From NCBI RefSeq assembly GCF_005405005.1, contig NZ_BJDH01000011.1:1-64000 (forward strand): a stretch of 64,000 bases of DNA. Direction: 5' to 3'. This document shows, one piece after another, positions 50,086 to 57,704 of this stretch. The notes below the pieces were generated by a model. The model was given only the letters and a program-made list of their open reading frames with translations, had not been told where the DNA came from and did no database searches. Every line of letters begins with the position of its first letter. Position 1 is the stretch's first letter. Made by a program: the position numbers and the translations under genes. This DNA is from Lactiplantibacillus daoliensis (GTDB taxonomy: Bacteria > Bacillota > Bacilli > Lactobacillales > Lactobacillaceae).

Positions 50086-50706
50086 GTGAAAACATTTAAA
50101 AGTATTATGAGCTGGGTCATCCCAGTCGTGATTGGGCTTGGACTGGCACTACTAATCAAGCAGTTTTGGTTTACCATGGTTCGCGTTGATGGAACTTCCA
50201 TGCAACCAAACTTACAAAATAACGAACGCGTCGTTGCATTTAAGACCAGCAAAATTAAAGCGGGGTCCGTCGTTGTCTTTGACGCTTATGGCCTAGATCC
50301 AGATCAAGCATCCAAAGATGCTGTTTACGTCAAGCGTGTCATCGGGATGCCTGGTGATACCGTTCGCTACACTAGCAGCGGTAAGCTATACGTCAACAAT
50401 AAACTCGTTAAACAAACCTACTTAAAAAACAACATGCAACAAACCACCGGCTCATTCATGGCCAACAACCATAGCAAGTTCACCGGCTGGGATCTGAACA
50501 GTTTGAGCAACAACCAGGATGGCTGGCACACTAAAGTCACCACTAATAAGGTACCCAAGGGTTCTTACTTCGTTATGGGGGATCATCGGAGTGTTTCTAA
50601 TGACGGTCGTTATTGGGGATTCGTTCCTAAGAGTAAAATGATTGGGGTCGTCAAAGCCTGGCCTTGGCAAAATCGCAAACAATATATCAATAGTTTTCAA
50701 CCGTAA
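50086..50706 (+). CDS. lepB: Signal peptidase I
   Basis: A 206-residue membrane serine protease that cuts signal peptides from exported proteins. One N-terminal helix (WVIPVVIGLGLALLIKQF) is followed by the catalytic Ser38 in VDGTSMQPNL and the general-base Lys83 in YVKRVIGMPGD. The box GDHRSVSNDGRYWGFV is also present. The GTG at 50086 lies nine bases after AAGGAG, with a TATAAT near 50047. It has its own terminator. Sip-type paralogues are usual in this group, so this need not be the only one. Confidence 0.95.
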   Translation: MKTFKSIMSWVIPVVIGLGLALLIKQFWFTMVRVDGTSMQPNLQNNERVVAFKTSKIKAGSVVVFDAYGLDPDQASKDAVYVKRVIGMPGDTVRYTSSGKLYVNNKLVKQTYLKNNMQQTTGSFMANNHSKFTGWDLNSLSNNQDGWHTKVTTNKVPKGSYFVMGDHRSVSNDGRYWGFVPKSKMIGVVKAWPWQNRKQYINSFQP

Positions 50707-50721
50707 TACTGATTGAATGAA

Positions 50722-50763
50722 CAAAGCGCCGCCACTTTTAATGTGACGACGCTTTATTTTTAT
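50722..50763 (+). terminator. Terminator after lepB
   Basis: AAAGCGCCGCCAC, loop TTTTAAT, GTGACGACGCTTT then ATTTTT. Stem of 13 bp with two mismatches. Confidence 0.78.
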
Positions 50764-50781
50764 CCACAGTGGATAACTTTT

Positions 50782-51255
50782 TTAGTCAACTGGTTTACTT
50801 GTATGACGATCTTTAAACCAAAAGTATCCACAGACAACTGGACTAACTAAAATTAGAATCACAGCCATCAAAATATTTTTAAAGAAATTAATGAACTCAT
50901 CCATAAAATCACTTTTAGCTTCAACTTGTGGTGTCAAAGAGGTGGGAACTGGCTTAGGCTTCGTGCGCTTAACCGGCGCAGACCAGGTACGACCAGAATC
51001 CTGAATAATTTGATCATCATCAGGTCGGGTTGATGGCGTTTCCTTAGACTTTCGCCGCCAGACTTTGAAAACTTTTGGCCAACGATATTTGATAATTGGA
51101 AACAAGATCAAGGCACAAATAATGCTGTAAATGACTAATGGATTAAATTCTAAAATGATTCGATTAACCGTTTGGCGCGCGGAAAAAAACATGATGATAA
51201 AGACCGCAATTGCCCCATAGAACCAACTACTAATTAAATTACCCGCTCGCCACAT
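50782..51255 (-). CDS. Hypothetical membrane protein
   Basis: A 157-residue protein that I do not recognise. Two N-terminal helices (about residues 10-27 and 37-56), a charged cytoplasmic middle of about 60 residues rich in Lys, Pro and Thr, and one C-terminal helix (about 130-147). No motif is visible. It is the last gene of a tight cluster of small genes (GNAT, two small proteins) and starts five bases after the GNAT stop. Confidence 0.6.
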   Translation of the reverse strand: MWRAGNLISSWFYGAIAVFIIMFFSARQTVNRIILEFNPLVIYSIICALILFPIIKYRWPKVFKVWRRKSKETPSTRPDDDQIIQDSGRTWSAPVKRTKPKPVPTSLTPQVEAKSDFMDEFINFFKNILMAVILILVSPVVCGYFWFKDRHTSKPVD

Positions 51256-51260
51256 TTAAC

Positions 51261-51719
51261 CTAACCACCCTTCACGTTTTGCGCTAAGCGCACCATACTT
51301 TTACACTGAATCCCATCTTCATAAATGGGTTCTGAGTAGTTATCCACAAAATAGTTCGCCCAAATAGTTGTCATTTCAAAACCAGCCCGCTGATACAAAC
51401 CTAATTGCCGCAATGAGGAGTTACCAGTCCCGATTTCCAGCTGGTCACAGTTCGCATCCTGTTGACAACTTTTAATCGTGGCTGCTAACAAAGCTTTGGC
51501 GATTCCACGGTGTTGATAACTCGGATCAACGGCCACATTCATGATTTCTTTAGTCTTCGGCTTGGTCGTTTTCAACACCAAAACGCCCACAATTTGGTTG
51601 GCTAACTGATAACCATAAATTGTGGCGTGCACTAATGCTTGCTGAGCCCGGGTCCAATCTGGATCCGCTAGTAACAATAGTGCTTTGGGTGCCTGTTCCG
51701 CAGTGAGTCTAACAATCAT
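51261..51719 (-). CDS. GNAT-family N-acetyltransferase
   Basis: From ATG 51719 a 152-residue protein. The acetyl-CoA site is MNVAVDPSYQHRGIAKALLAA (motif A, QxxGxA form), followed by LEIGTGNSSLRQLGLYQRAGFEM. The acceptor is unknown. Its start overlaps the stop of the preceding small membrane gene by four bases (ATGA). The frame open from 51767 would overlap that gene by 52 bases and is rejected. Confidence 0.88.
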   Translation of the reverse strand: MIVRLTAEQAPKALLLLADPDWTRAQQALVHATIYGYQLANQIVGVLVLKTTKPKTKEIMNVAVDPSYQHRGIAKALLAATIKSCQQDANCDQLEIGTGNSSLRQLGLYQRAGFEMTTIWANYFVDNYSEPIYEDGIQCKSMVRLAQNVKGG

Positions 51720-51973
51720 CGGGAACTTCTCTTCGCCAAATGGTGCTGAAAACCATTGCCCCAGCAAACATATGGTACAACGACCGCAACAATGGCTAAC
51801 GCGTAGTCCGCAACTGTTAAATTAGCAGCGTTCATGACGACTAAGTAGGCCAAAAAAACCGTCCAAAGTACCGGCACAATGCCACCAACCCAAAAATATC
51901 GACTGGCGGAGAAAACATATTCTTCTAAAATAAAAATGATGATGGCAATAATTCCAAGCATAACTAAATTCAT
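51716..51973 (-). CDS. Small hypothetical membrane protein
   Basis: 85 residues, three hydrophobic stretches (about 3-17, 25-45 and 55-73) and a basic C-terminus, AKRSSR. Not recognised. The ATG lies after GGGAGGTTATGGC. It is translationally coupled to the GNAT gene and looks like a member of the same operon. A small regulator or stabiliser of a membrane partner is possible but not shown. Confidence 0.62.
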   Translation of the reverse strand: MNLVMLGIIAIIIFILEEYVFSASRYFWVGGIVPVLWTVFLAYLVVMNAANLTVADYALAIVAVVVPYVCWGNGFQHHLAKRSSR

Positions 51974-51999
51974 GCCATAACCTCCCGATTACGCTAAAC

Positions 52000-52305
52000 T
52001 TACTTTTGCTTCAGTTGTTTTAACATATCCACAAAGCGGCCAACTTGACAGTTTTCCACATCTTCATCTGAATAATAAATAATCATTTGTTCCCGTTGTT
52101 TTGCTGATAAATTAGCTTGTGAACCAAAATAAACTAAATAAACCGCATCGTCCGTTTTGGTCAAACTTTTTCCGTAATCAGTATCCAAAGTAACGGTGTA
52201 ATCAGCATCTAGCTGATCACTTAACGCATCAATAAAACCCTGAATTGCCTTATTTGTAACTGTTTCTTGACCAGCAACAACACTGGTCACAACATAAACT
52301 TGCAT
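52000..52305 (-). CDS. Hypothetical protein
   Basis: From ATG 52305 a 101-residue soluble protein opening MQVYVVTSVVAGQETVTNKA, with mixed strands and helices and an acidic character. I do not recognise a family. The site GAGGTTTTAACT precedes the start. The frame open from 52359 has no ribosome site. It is placed 26 bp before the small membrane gene, probably in the same operon. Confidence 0.6.
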   Translation of the reverse strand: MQVYVVTSVVAGQETVTNKAIQGFIDALSDQLDADYTVTLDTDYGKSLTKTDDAVYLVYFGSQANLSAKQREQMIIYYSDEDVENCQVGRFVDMLKQLKQK

Positions 52306-52418
52306 AGTTAAAACCTCGTTATAATTAATTTTGTTTCTAGTTCCAAATTCATTATCCACATTATCGCAGATTTACAGCAATCGCAAGCACTGACTTATGC
52401 ACAGCCCGCGGTAAAAGC

Positions 52419-53048
52419 TTAACGTAATGTTAGCTTATCCCCAGTCTTATCCACAATCGTCACGGTGCAAGGCGCAAGTTGCTGTTCAGTCGCCGGTTGC
52501 CCAGTAATTTCAAAGCGCAATTTACGCAAAATCACAGGATCCACAATAACTAATGCCCGACCATGATCTGGGGTTGCCGCAGCGACTTCTGCTAGTCCTG
52601 TTTGATATCGTTGCCAGAATTCATTCCCACTTTCGGCCAAACTATCAACATCATGATCATGGATCAAGTTCTGGATTTCAGTTGGGGTCTGGTCGGCTTC
52701 AAAAGCCGCAATCGTGGGATAGCCCAATTTAGTTGCAAAGCCTGACCAGACCGCCGCCCGTTCAAAGCCTTCAAAGCCACCGTAAAATGGTGCCCGTAGC
52801 GCCGTCTTTTGTTGCAGTTTTAGTGGACTCGCTTGCGCGGCAATAATTGCGCGACCCGTTTGTTCGGCACGACTCGCATCACTCGCGAACGCCGTCTCAA
52901 ATTTAACGGTGGCTAACTGCCGACCAAGCGCTTGGCTGGCCTTTAAACCGGCCGAAGTCAGTGGTGTGCCGCTCCAGCCTTGAAAGCGATCAAGTTGATC
53001 AAAATAAGTTGTTCCGGACACAGCTAAGTACAAGGTGATAGTTTTCAT
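52419..53048 (-). CDS. Histidine phosphatase superfamily protein with lost catalytic residues
   Basis: A 209-residue protein with the overall phosphoglycerate mutase-like fold: TLYLAVSGTTYFDQLDRFQGW, TPLTSAGLKASQALG, FETAFASDASRAEQT and FGGFEG-like PFYGGFEGFE. The nucleophile motif RHGxT is replaced by AVSGT, so the phosphate-accepting His is missing. The usual LRE acid is LRA, and the second His of the late VxHG motif is VDP. It should not act as a phosphatase and may be a pseudoenzyme or binding protein. The frame is intact, so it is not simply decaying. It is the first gene of the small-gene cluster. Confidence 0.85.
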   Translation of the reverse strand: MKTITLYLAVSGTTYFDQLDRFQGWSGTPLTSAGLKASQALGRQLATVKFETAFASDASRAEQTGRAIIAAQASPLKLQQKTALRAPFYGGFEGFERAAVWSGFATKLGYPTIAAFEADQTPTEIQNLIHDHDVDSLAESGNEFWQRYQTGLAEVAAATPDHGRALVIVDPVILRKLRFEITGQPATEQQLAPCTVTIVDKTGDKLTLR

Positions 53049-53128
53049 GTTGTGGTCCCACTTCCGTTTATTTTATCTCCCAATCATAGCATAAAAGCAG
53101 CCCGCTCACCGGATTCCTTCACTTTAAA

Positions 53129-53514
53129 CTAAAGTTGAAAGATAAAAATCGCTAGTAACTGCCATCATGTCAATAATTAGGGACTGGGTATTAAGTCACA
53201 TTGCCGCTTCCGGTCGCCACTGATCACATGCGGTCGCGGGACCGGGGCAAGCCTGAGGAACGTCTTCCCCCTCGCCCAGAACCCTTGCACAAATCGCAAG
53301 TGTCCCGGGCCGTCCGTGGCGTAACGCCGGCAAAGATCATGCCGACCCAACGCCACCTTCACGACCGATGCTATCAGCGGCAACCTCCAGCTAATTTAAC
53401 TGTTTTTAGGTTAGATTTGGCTTCTGCTTGTCGGAACTAAACCATGTGCCTAATCTGGAAGGGGCTGTTCCCTACATGACAGTATTTATGAACCTTTTTA
53501 GCTTTCAACTGAAG
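53129..53514 (+). repeat. Dispersed repeat copy E1 (L-module with both ends)
   Basis: Starts CTAAAGTTGAAAGATAAAAA and ends with the inverse of CTTCAGTTGAAAGC, a good pair of terminal repeats. A complete L-module is at about 53205-53393, closed by CGGTCG/CGACCG and CACATG/GATG pairings, with hairpins GGGGCAAG/CTTCCCCC and CTTGC/GCAAG. The R-module is missing apart from degenerate sequence. Orientation as copy C. No target duplication is visible. Confidence 0.82.
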
Positions 53515-53639
53515 ATATATGAATAGTGACCATCAATTTTAGTTTAACAGGATTGATAAGTGAAATATTAAACACGAACAGTCAATGAAAACAGCCAAGA
53601 AAGTTCAAAGCACTGCTAACTGTCGCTTTTATTTTAAGA
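53515..53639. other. Spacer between repeat copies E1 and E2
   Basis: About 125 bp of AT-rich sequence between two oppositely oriented copies. It contains AACAGT and ACTGT segments that could pair, but no clear terminator or ORF. Confidence 0.4.
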
Positions 53640-53943
53640 ATCAAATCAAACTTTTTTTACCTTTTTATACCCATTAACCTGGTTGGAGGGCGTCGCTGAT
53701 TGCATCGGGCGTGAAGATCCCGTTAGAGTGGCGCTTTTTGCCGGTCTTACGGGACGGACCGCCCGAGACATTTGCGGCTTTTGCAAAGGTTTCGGGCGAA
53801 GGCCAAGACCGGTCTTCAGGCTTGGCCTGGTCCCACGTCCGCATGCAATCAGTGACGCCCGGAAACAACAACGCTGAGGCCTTTTCATCATCAATGTACT
53901 GTTAAGACGGCATTTATTAGTGATTTTCGTCTTTAAATTTTAG
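53640..53943 (-). repeat. Dispersed repeat copy E2 (diverged L-module, inverted relative to E1)
   Basis: L-module at about 53693-53866, read on the minus strand. It has its own set of paired changes: hairpin AGGCCAAG/CTTGGCCT (53800-53828), outer helix CCCGT/ACGGG, and a closing stem GGGCGTC with CTGATTGCAT against ATGCAATCAG and GACGCCC. The left limit is unclear, and the right end is near TTTAAATTTTAG at 53943. It ends ten bases before the uspA terminator. Confidence 0.75.
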
Positions 53944-53952
53944 CCTTCAAAT

Positions 53953-53992
53953 TAAAAATCGACAATGCGACCTGTAAGTCACACCATCGATG
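53953..53992 (-). terminator. Terminator after uspA
   Basis: Minus strand: ATCGATGGTGTGAC, loop TTACAG, GTCGCATTGTCGAT followed by TTTTTAA. 14-bp stem with G-T pairs. Confidence 0.75.
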
Positions 53993-53998
53993 ATTGAT

Positions 53999-54442
53999 TT
54001 AACGAACCACTAAAACTGAAATTGGTGCATGTTTTGCCATATAAGCCGCTTGGGAACCGAAATACTTCCGAACCCCTTGTTTAGAAATGGACCCGATGAC
54101 GAGTAAATCTGGTTTAATTGCTGGAATAATATCCTTCACAATCGTCTCACCAGGATCGCCTTCGTCCACAATCGAAGCCACGTCTTCGACACCAAATTGT
54201 TTGGCTAATTTTTCATATTGCAACACGTGTTGTTCCAAATCGGCACGCTGACCATGGACAAAATCCTTGCTCATCGCTTCATAGACGTTCATGTTATCCT
54301 GTTCCAAGATCGACACAATCGTCAACTTGGCATGATCTGTTTTAGCACGATTGATCGCATAGCGAAAGGCTAGCTGTGCATCATCTGAATCATCAACCCC
54401 GACTAAAATATGCTTAAATTCCTTAGGACTCATTTCTGACAT
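53999..54442 (-). CDS. Universal stress protein, UspA family
   Basis: From ATG 54442 a 147-residue protein. It shows HILVGVDDSDDAQLAFRYAI at the start and the ATP-binding end VIGSISKQGVRKYFGSQAAYMAKHAPISVLVVR, a variant of G-2x-G-9x-G-(S/T). UspA proteins accumulate under stress, and many bind ATP. The ATG has GGGGAGG nine bases upstream; the start at 54460 overlaps this site. It stands between the acetyltransferase gene and the repeat pair E1/E2. Confidence 0.93.
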   Translation of the reverse strand: MSEMSPKEFKHILVGVDDSDDAQLAFRYAINRAKTDHAKLTIVSILEQDNMNVYEAMSKDFVHGQRADLEQHVLQYEKLAKQFGVEDVASIVDEGDPGETIVKDIIPAIKPDLLVIGSISKQGVRKYFGSQAAYMAKHAPISVLVVR

Positions 54443-54529
54443 AATCAATGTCCTCCCCAATTGGTTAAATTTTAGACTGATTACTTAATGATCAATTTCA
54501 TTCTCAACGACTCTGATACACTTGTCAAC

Positions 54530-55099
54530 TTAGGCGTTTGGTTTGTTTTCTTTCAGGACTCGAGCCGGATTACCAACCACGACCACGTTGTCAGGAAATG
54601 AATGCGTGACAACTGACCCGGCACCCACGACCACGTTATTTCCGAGCGTGACACCAGGCAAAATCATCGCGCTGCCGCCAATCCAACAATCATTACCGAT
54701 TTTAATTGGTGCAGTCCGTTCAGCTTCTGTGCGGCGTACCGTTGGATCAAGTGGGTGCACTGGCGTATACAACCCAACTTTGGGGCCAAATTTACAATCA
54801 TTACCAATAGTCACTTGACCTTCATCACAAATTTCAACGCCGTGGTTCGCGTAAAAATGATTACCAATTGTAATATTCACACCATAGCTGAATTCAAAGG
54901 TCGGTTCAACGAAGAAACGGTCCCCAACAGAGCGCAAGAGTGAAGCCATCCCGGCATTCCGCTCGTCGTTATCGGCAATTTGGTTATATTTCATAATCTT
55001 GCCACGGACATCGTTGCGTAACTTGAGTAACTTGGGTGATTCCATATACAATTCACCATTGATCATTTGTTGATAAGCTGGGTCATTATCGATTTCCAT
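54530..55099 (-). CDS. Sugar O-acetyltransferase (maltose/galactoside acetyltransferase type)
   Basis: A 189-residue hexapeptide-repeat enzyme. The Mac domain INGELYMESPKLLKL is followed by VNITIGNHFYANHGVEI and the catalytic-His region FGPKVGLYTPVHP, then GNDCWIGGSAMILPGVTLGNNVVVGAGSVV. It acetylates a sugar or nodulation-factor-like acceptor; the sugar is unknown. It is a paralogue of the gene at 49287. The ATG lies after AAAAGGAAGTTCAGT. Monocistronic by position. Confidence 0.92.
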   Translation of the reverse strand: MEIDNDPAYQQMINGELYMESPKLLKLRNDVRGKIMKYNQIADNDERNAGMASLLRSVGDRFFVEPTFEFSYGVNITIGNHFYANHGVEICDEGQVTIGNDCKFGPKVGLYTPVHPLDPTVRRTEAERTAPIKIGNDCWIGGSAMILPGVTLGNNVVVGAGSVVTHSFPDNVVVVGNPARVLKENKPNA

Positions 55100-55340
55100 A
55101 CTGAACTTCCTTTTAACTATATTTTAGTTTGTAAACTTATTGCCGCCTGCCGGCTAAATTGTCACTCTAATCAGTTGACTGATTTCATGCTTTAAATTTT
55201 CTGCCATAGCTCGGAGCAATAGCGACAAACAATGCCACTGTCTTGGTAACTGTCACTCGTTACCTGACTATTCTTTCTATTTAAGGATACCACACTAAGC
55301 AAAGTTGCTGTATGATGACCTTATCAAGGAGGTCCTTCAT

Positions 55341-56201
55341 TTGAACGAAGCAACTTTAGAACGACAAAATCATGATAATCATCAAAAAACAATCACGGCT
55401 GAACAATTGGCCGCAGAACGCACACGGACTGAAAATTTCCCATTAAACTCAGGTGAAACCGCTAAACTTTACATTCACGAACCCAACTATGTGCCTTCAA
55501 AAGGCATCATTATTGATTTCCATGGCAGTGGTTTTGTGCATTTACACAACGACCATGACAGCTATTTCTGTAAGCGAATTGGCATTGCAACCCAATATAC
55601 CGTACTCGATTTCGACTATCCATTAGCGCCAGAACATCCTTTCCCAGCCGCATTAGACGCTTGCGATGAACTCGTACAAACGGTCCAAGCACATTACTCA
55701 GATTATTGCGCGGCAACCCCACAGAAACTCATTCTCATTGGCCACAGTGCTGGTGGTAATTTAGTTGCCGGCACTCAAATGCGAGCGCTCAAGGCTGGTC
55801 GACCAGTCGCAGATCTAGCTGTTTTAGACTACCCTGCGTTAGATTTAGATACTGACCCGGACGATCTGACCTATCCAACTGGCGCCGTTATTTCCGCTGA
55901 ACAAGCGAAACGGTTTAATCGGTTCTATCGTGCGAACACGCCATTAGGTAATCCAGAAGTGTCACCAGTATTAGCCTCAGTTTCATCACTAGTTGGTTTC
56001 CCACAGACGGTCATTCACACGGCTGATCATGACACGCTGGCGCCTGAAGGTGAAACCTTTGGACATCATCTAACTTTGGCACATACTCCGGTCACGACTA
56101 AACGCTATGCCAACTCACTGCATGGCTTTACCGTCTCATTGACCGGTGCTTATCAGGAATCATTTAACGACATGGTCCAACAAATTCAACGCCTCGTGTA
56201 G
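55341..56201 (+). CDS. Alpha/beta hydrolase (HSL/esterase-lipase type)
   Basis: From TTG 55341 a 286-residue hydrolase. The oxyanion motif IDFHGSGFVH corresponds to HGGG of the hormone-sensitive lipase group. The nucleophile Ser is in LIGHSAGGNL, the Asp in VIHTADHDTLAPEG, and the His in NSLHGFTV. TTG 55341 is eight bases after AAGGAGG. The frame extends to 55305, but that would place the site inside the gene. A carboxylesterase for short-chain esters is likely. It is followed after 15 bp by a HAD gene. Confidence 0.88.
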   Translation: MNEATLERQNHDNHQKTITAEQLAAERTRTENFPLNSGETAKLYIHEPNYVPSKGIIIDFHGSGFVHLHNDHDSYFCKRIGIATQYTVLDFDYPLAPEHPFPAALDACDELVQTVQAHYSDYCAATPQKLILIGHSAGGNLVAGTQMRALKAGRPVADLAVLDYPALDLDTDPDDLTYPTGAVISAEQAKRFNRFYRANTPLGNPEVSPVLASVSSLVGFPQTVIHTADHDTLAPEGETFGHHLTLAHTPVTTKRYANSLHGFTVSLTGAYQESFNDMVQQIQRLV

Positions 56202-56216
56202 AAAAGAGTTATCCAC

Positions 56217-56900
56217 ATGCTAAAATACGTTATTTTTGATTTAGACGATACGCTACTCGATTTTAGTCGTGGGGAACAGGAAGGCATTCTTGACCTGTTG
56301 AAAAAGTATGGTATCACTGATTTGCAACACGGCCTTCAAGTTTACCAAGCCCATAATCACTGGGTTTGGTCACAAATTGAACACGGTGCGGATCCAGAGC
56401 CACTACTGAATCAACGATTTGCCGTTGTCTTTCAGCGGCTCGGTGTGATGGTAAACGGCCCTGCCTTGCAACATGAATACAGCACCATCTTGGATCATAA
56501 CTTTTACATTTTACCCGGTGCCACTACTTTATTAACCGATTTACAACAAGCCGGACTTAACTTAATTGTTGGCACCAATGGCGTGAAAACGACCCAACTA
56601 AGCCGTTTACAAGGCTCTGGCTTGGCCCAGTATTTTCCACAGGTCTTTATTTCAGCTGACTTAGGTGTGGCGAAACCAGATCCACGATTCTTTACCGCAA
56701 TTTTTGACCGTAATCCGGCCATGACGCATAGTAACACCATCATGGTTGGGGATAACTTGGGCTCAGATATTAGCGGTGCCATCCACGCACAACTCAAAAA
56801 TATTTGGTTTAATCCACATCATCGTCCAAATGATAAAAGTTATCAACCGACTTATACTGTGGATAACTTTCAACAACTGGAAAAAATATTACTGCACTAA
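56217..56900 (+). CDS. YjjG-type HAD nucleotidase (noncanonical pyrimidine 5'-nucleotidase)
   Basis: A 227-residue phosphatase. Motif I is IFDLDDTLLDF near the N-terminus, motif II VGTNGVKTTQ, motif III Lys in LGVAKPDPRFF, and motif IV MVGDNLGSDISGA. The DDTLLDF and GxxNG forms and the size fit YjjG, which hydrolyses dUMP, dTMP and noncanonical nucleotides. The gene follows the esterase gene by 15 bp with the site AAAGAGTTATCCAC, so the two may be co-transcribed although their roles look unrelated. Confidence 0.9.
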   Translation: MLKYVIFDLDDTLLDFSRGEQEGILDLLKKYGITDLQHGLQVYQAHNHWVWSQIEHGADPEPLLNQRFAVVFQRLGVMVNGPALQHEYSTILDHNFYILPGATTLLTDLQQAGLNLIVGTNGVKTTQLSRLQGSGLAQYFPQVFISADLGVAKPDPRFFTAIFDRNPAMTHSNTIMVGDNLGSDISGAIHAQLKNIWFNPHHRPNDKSYQPTYTVDNFQQLEKILLH

Positions 56901-56930
56901 AAAAAGACGTCATCATGACGTCTTTTTTAC
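56897..56930 (+). terminator. Terminator after the HAD gene
   Basis: AAAAAAAGACGTCAT, CATGACGTCTTTTTT: perfect stem starting at the stop codon. Confidence 0.9.
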
Positions 56931-56947
56931 ACTCCCAATTAATGACA

Positions 56948-57541
56948 CTACTCTTCAATTTGAACAAAATGCGTGTTGCCTAAACCGCCACCGACTTGCA
57001 TCACGCTGCCACCATGTCGCAACTTGCCTAAGTTAATGGGACGAAAGTTCAACGGTCGTACCAGTTCAGCAAAAGTCTTCTTAGCAACAATATCGTCACC
57101 AGCATAAAATAACACCCGCCGACCCTCGCCGCTCACGTGACCATCCATAAATTCTGGTGGCAACGTGTTAAAAGCCTTAATGACTCGCGCATTATTTGCG
57201 GCAGCAGCAATCACTTCACTGCCAGTCAAAGGCGCCGTTTTTATTTTCTTGAAGTCCGCTGTAAACTGATTCGTCACATCGACAACAATCCGCTGATCAT
57301 AATCTGCGACTTGCCGCAGGACAGCTGGCGCCTGTTCAAACGGGACGGCAATGATAACTAACGGTTGTTGTAACGCCACGCTAACTTCAACAAATACGAC
57401 ATTGGCGGCAAATTCGTCTCGCCGCGGCGCTAAACTTGCCGCACCACTATGTCGGCTGAGCTTTACTTGATTGTCACCACGCGCAAAGGTTTGCGCCAAA
57501 ACGGTACCAACAGTCCCAGCACCAACAATTCCAATTTCCAT
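56948..57541 (-). CDS. NADPH-dependent F420 reductase-like / NAD(P)-binding oxidoreductase
   Basis: A 197-residue Rossmann protein. It opens with IGIVGAGTVGTVLAQTFARGDN, a classic GxGxxG site, followed by LSRHSG after strand 2, which suggests NADP. The block VVDVTNQF and the later VIKAFNTLPPEFM are typical of the family called NADPH-dependent F420 reductase in databases. Lactobacilli have no F420, so the real substrate is another small molecule. The ATG follows TAGGTGAGTTC. Convergent with the HAD gene. Confidence 0.87.
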   Translation of the reverse strand: MEIGIVGAGTVGTVLAQTFARGDNQVKLSRHSGAASLAPRRDEFAANVVFVEVSVALQQPLVIIAVPFEQAPAVLRQVADYDQRIVVDVTNQFTADFKKIKTAPLTGSEVIAAAANNARVIKAFNTLPPEFMDGHVSGEGRRVLFYAGDDIVAKKTFAELVRPLNFRPINLGKLRHGGSVMQVGGGLGNTHFVQIEE

Positions 57542-57651
57542 GAACTCACCTACTTAACCATGATTTAATGAGTCCATTTTAGCGAAAAGTGCACTCAAAG
57601 GGAAATATTAAGAGAATCACCCGTCTAAATTGAGCAAAAAAATTCACCAAT

Positions 57652-57701
57652 TAAAATGGCACGCAAGTTATTTCAGCCATAACCAGCGTGCCATTTTCAA
57701 T
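57652..57701. terminator. Terminator of the DUF3737-PatB operon
   Basis: AAAATGGCACGC and GCGTGCCATTTT pair over 12 bp around a 24-nt loop that can pair further. T-runs on both strands. Confidence 0.85.
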
Positions 57702-57704
57702 TGT

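Noticed and set aside
53177-53905. Several 60-80 codon frames in repeats E1 and E2
   Set aside because: They overlap each other on both strands, have no start signals, and coincide with the stem arms.
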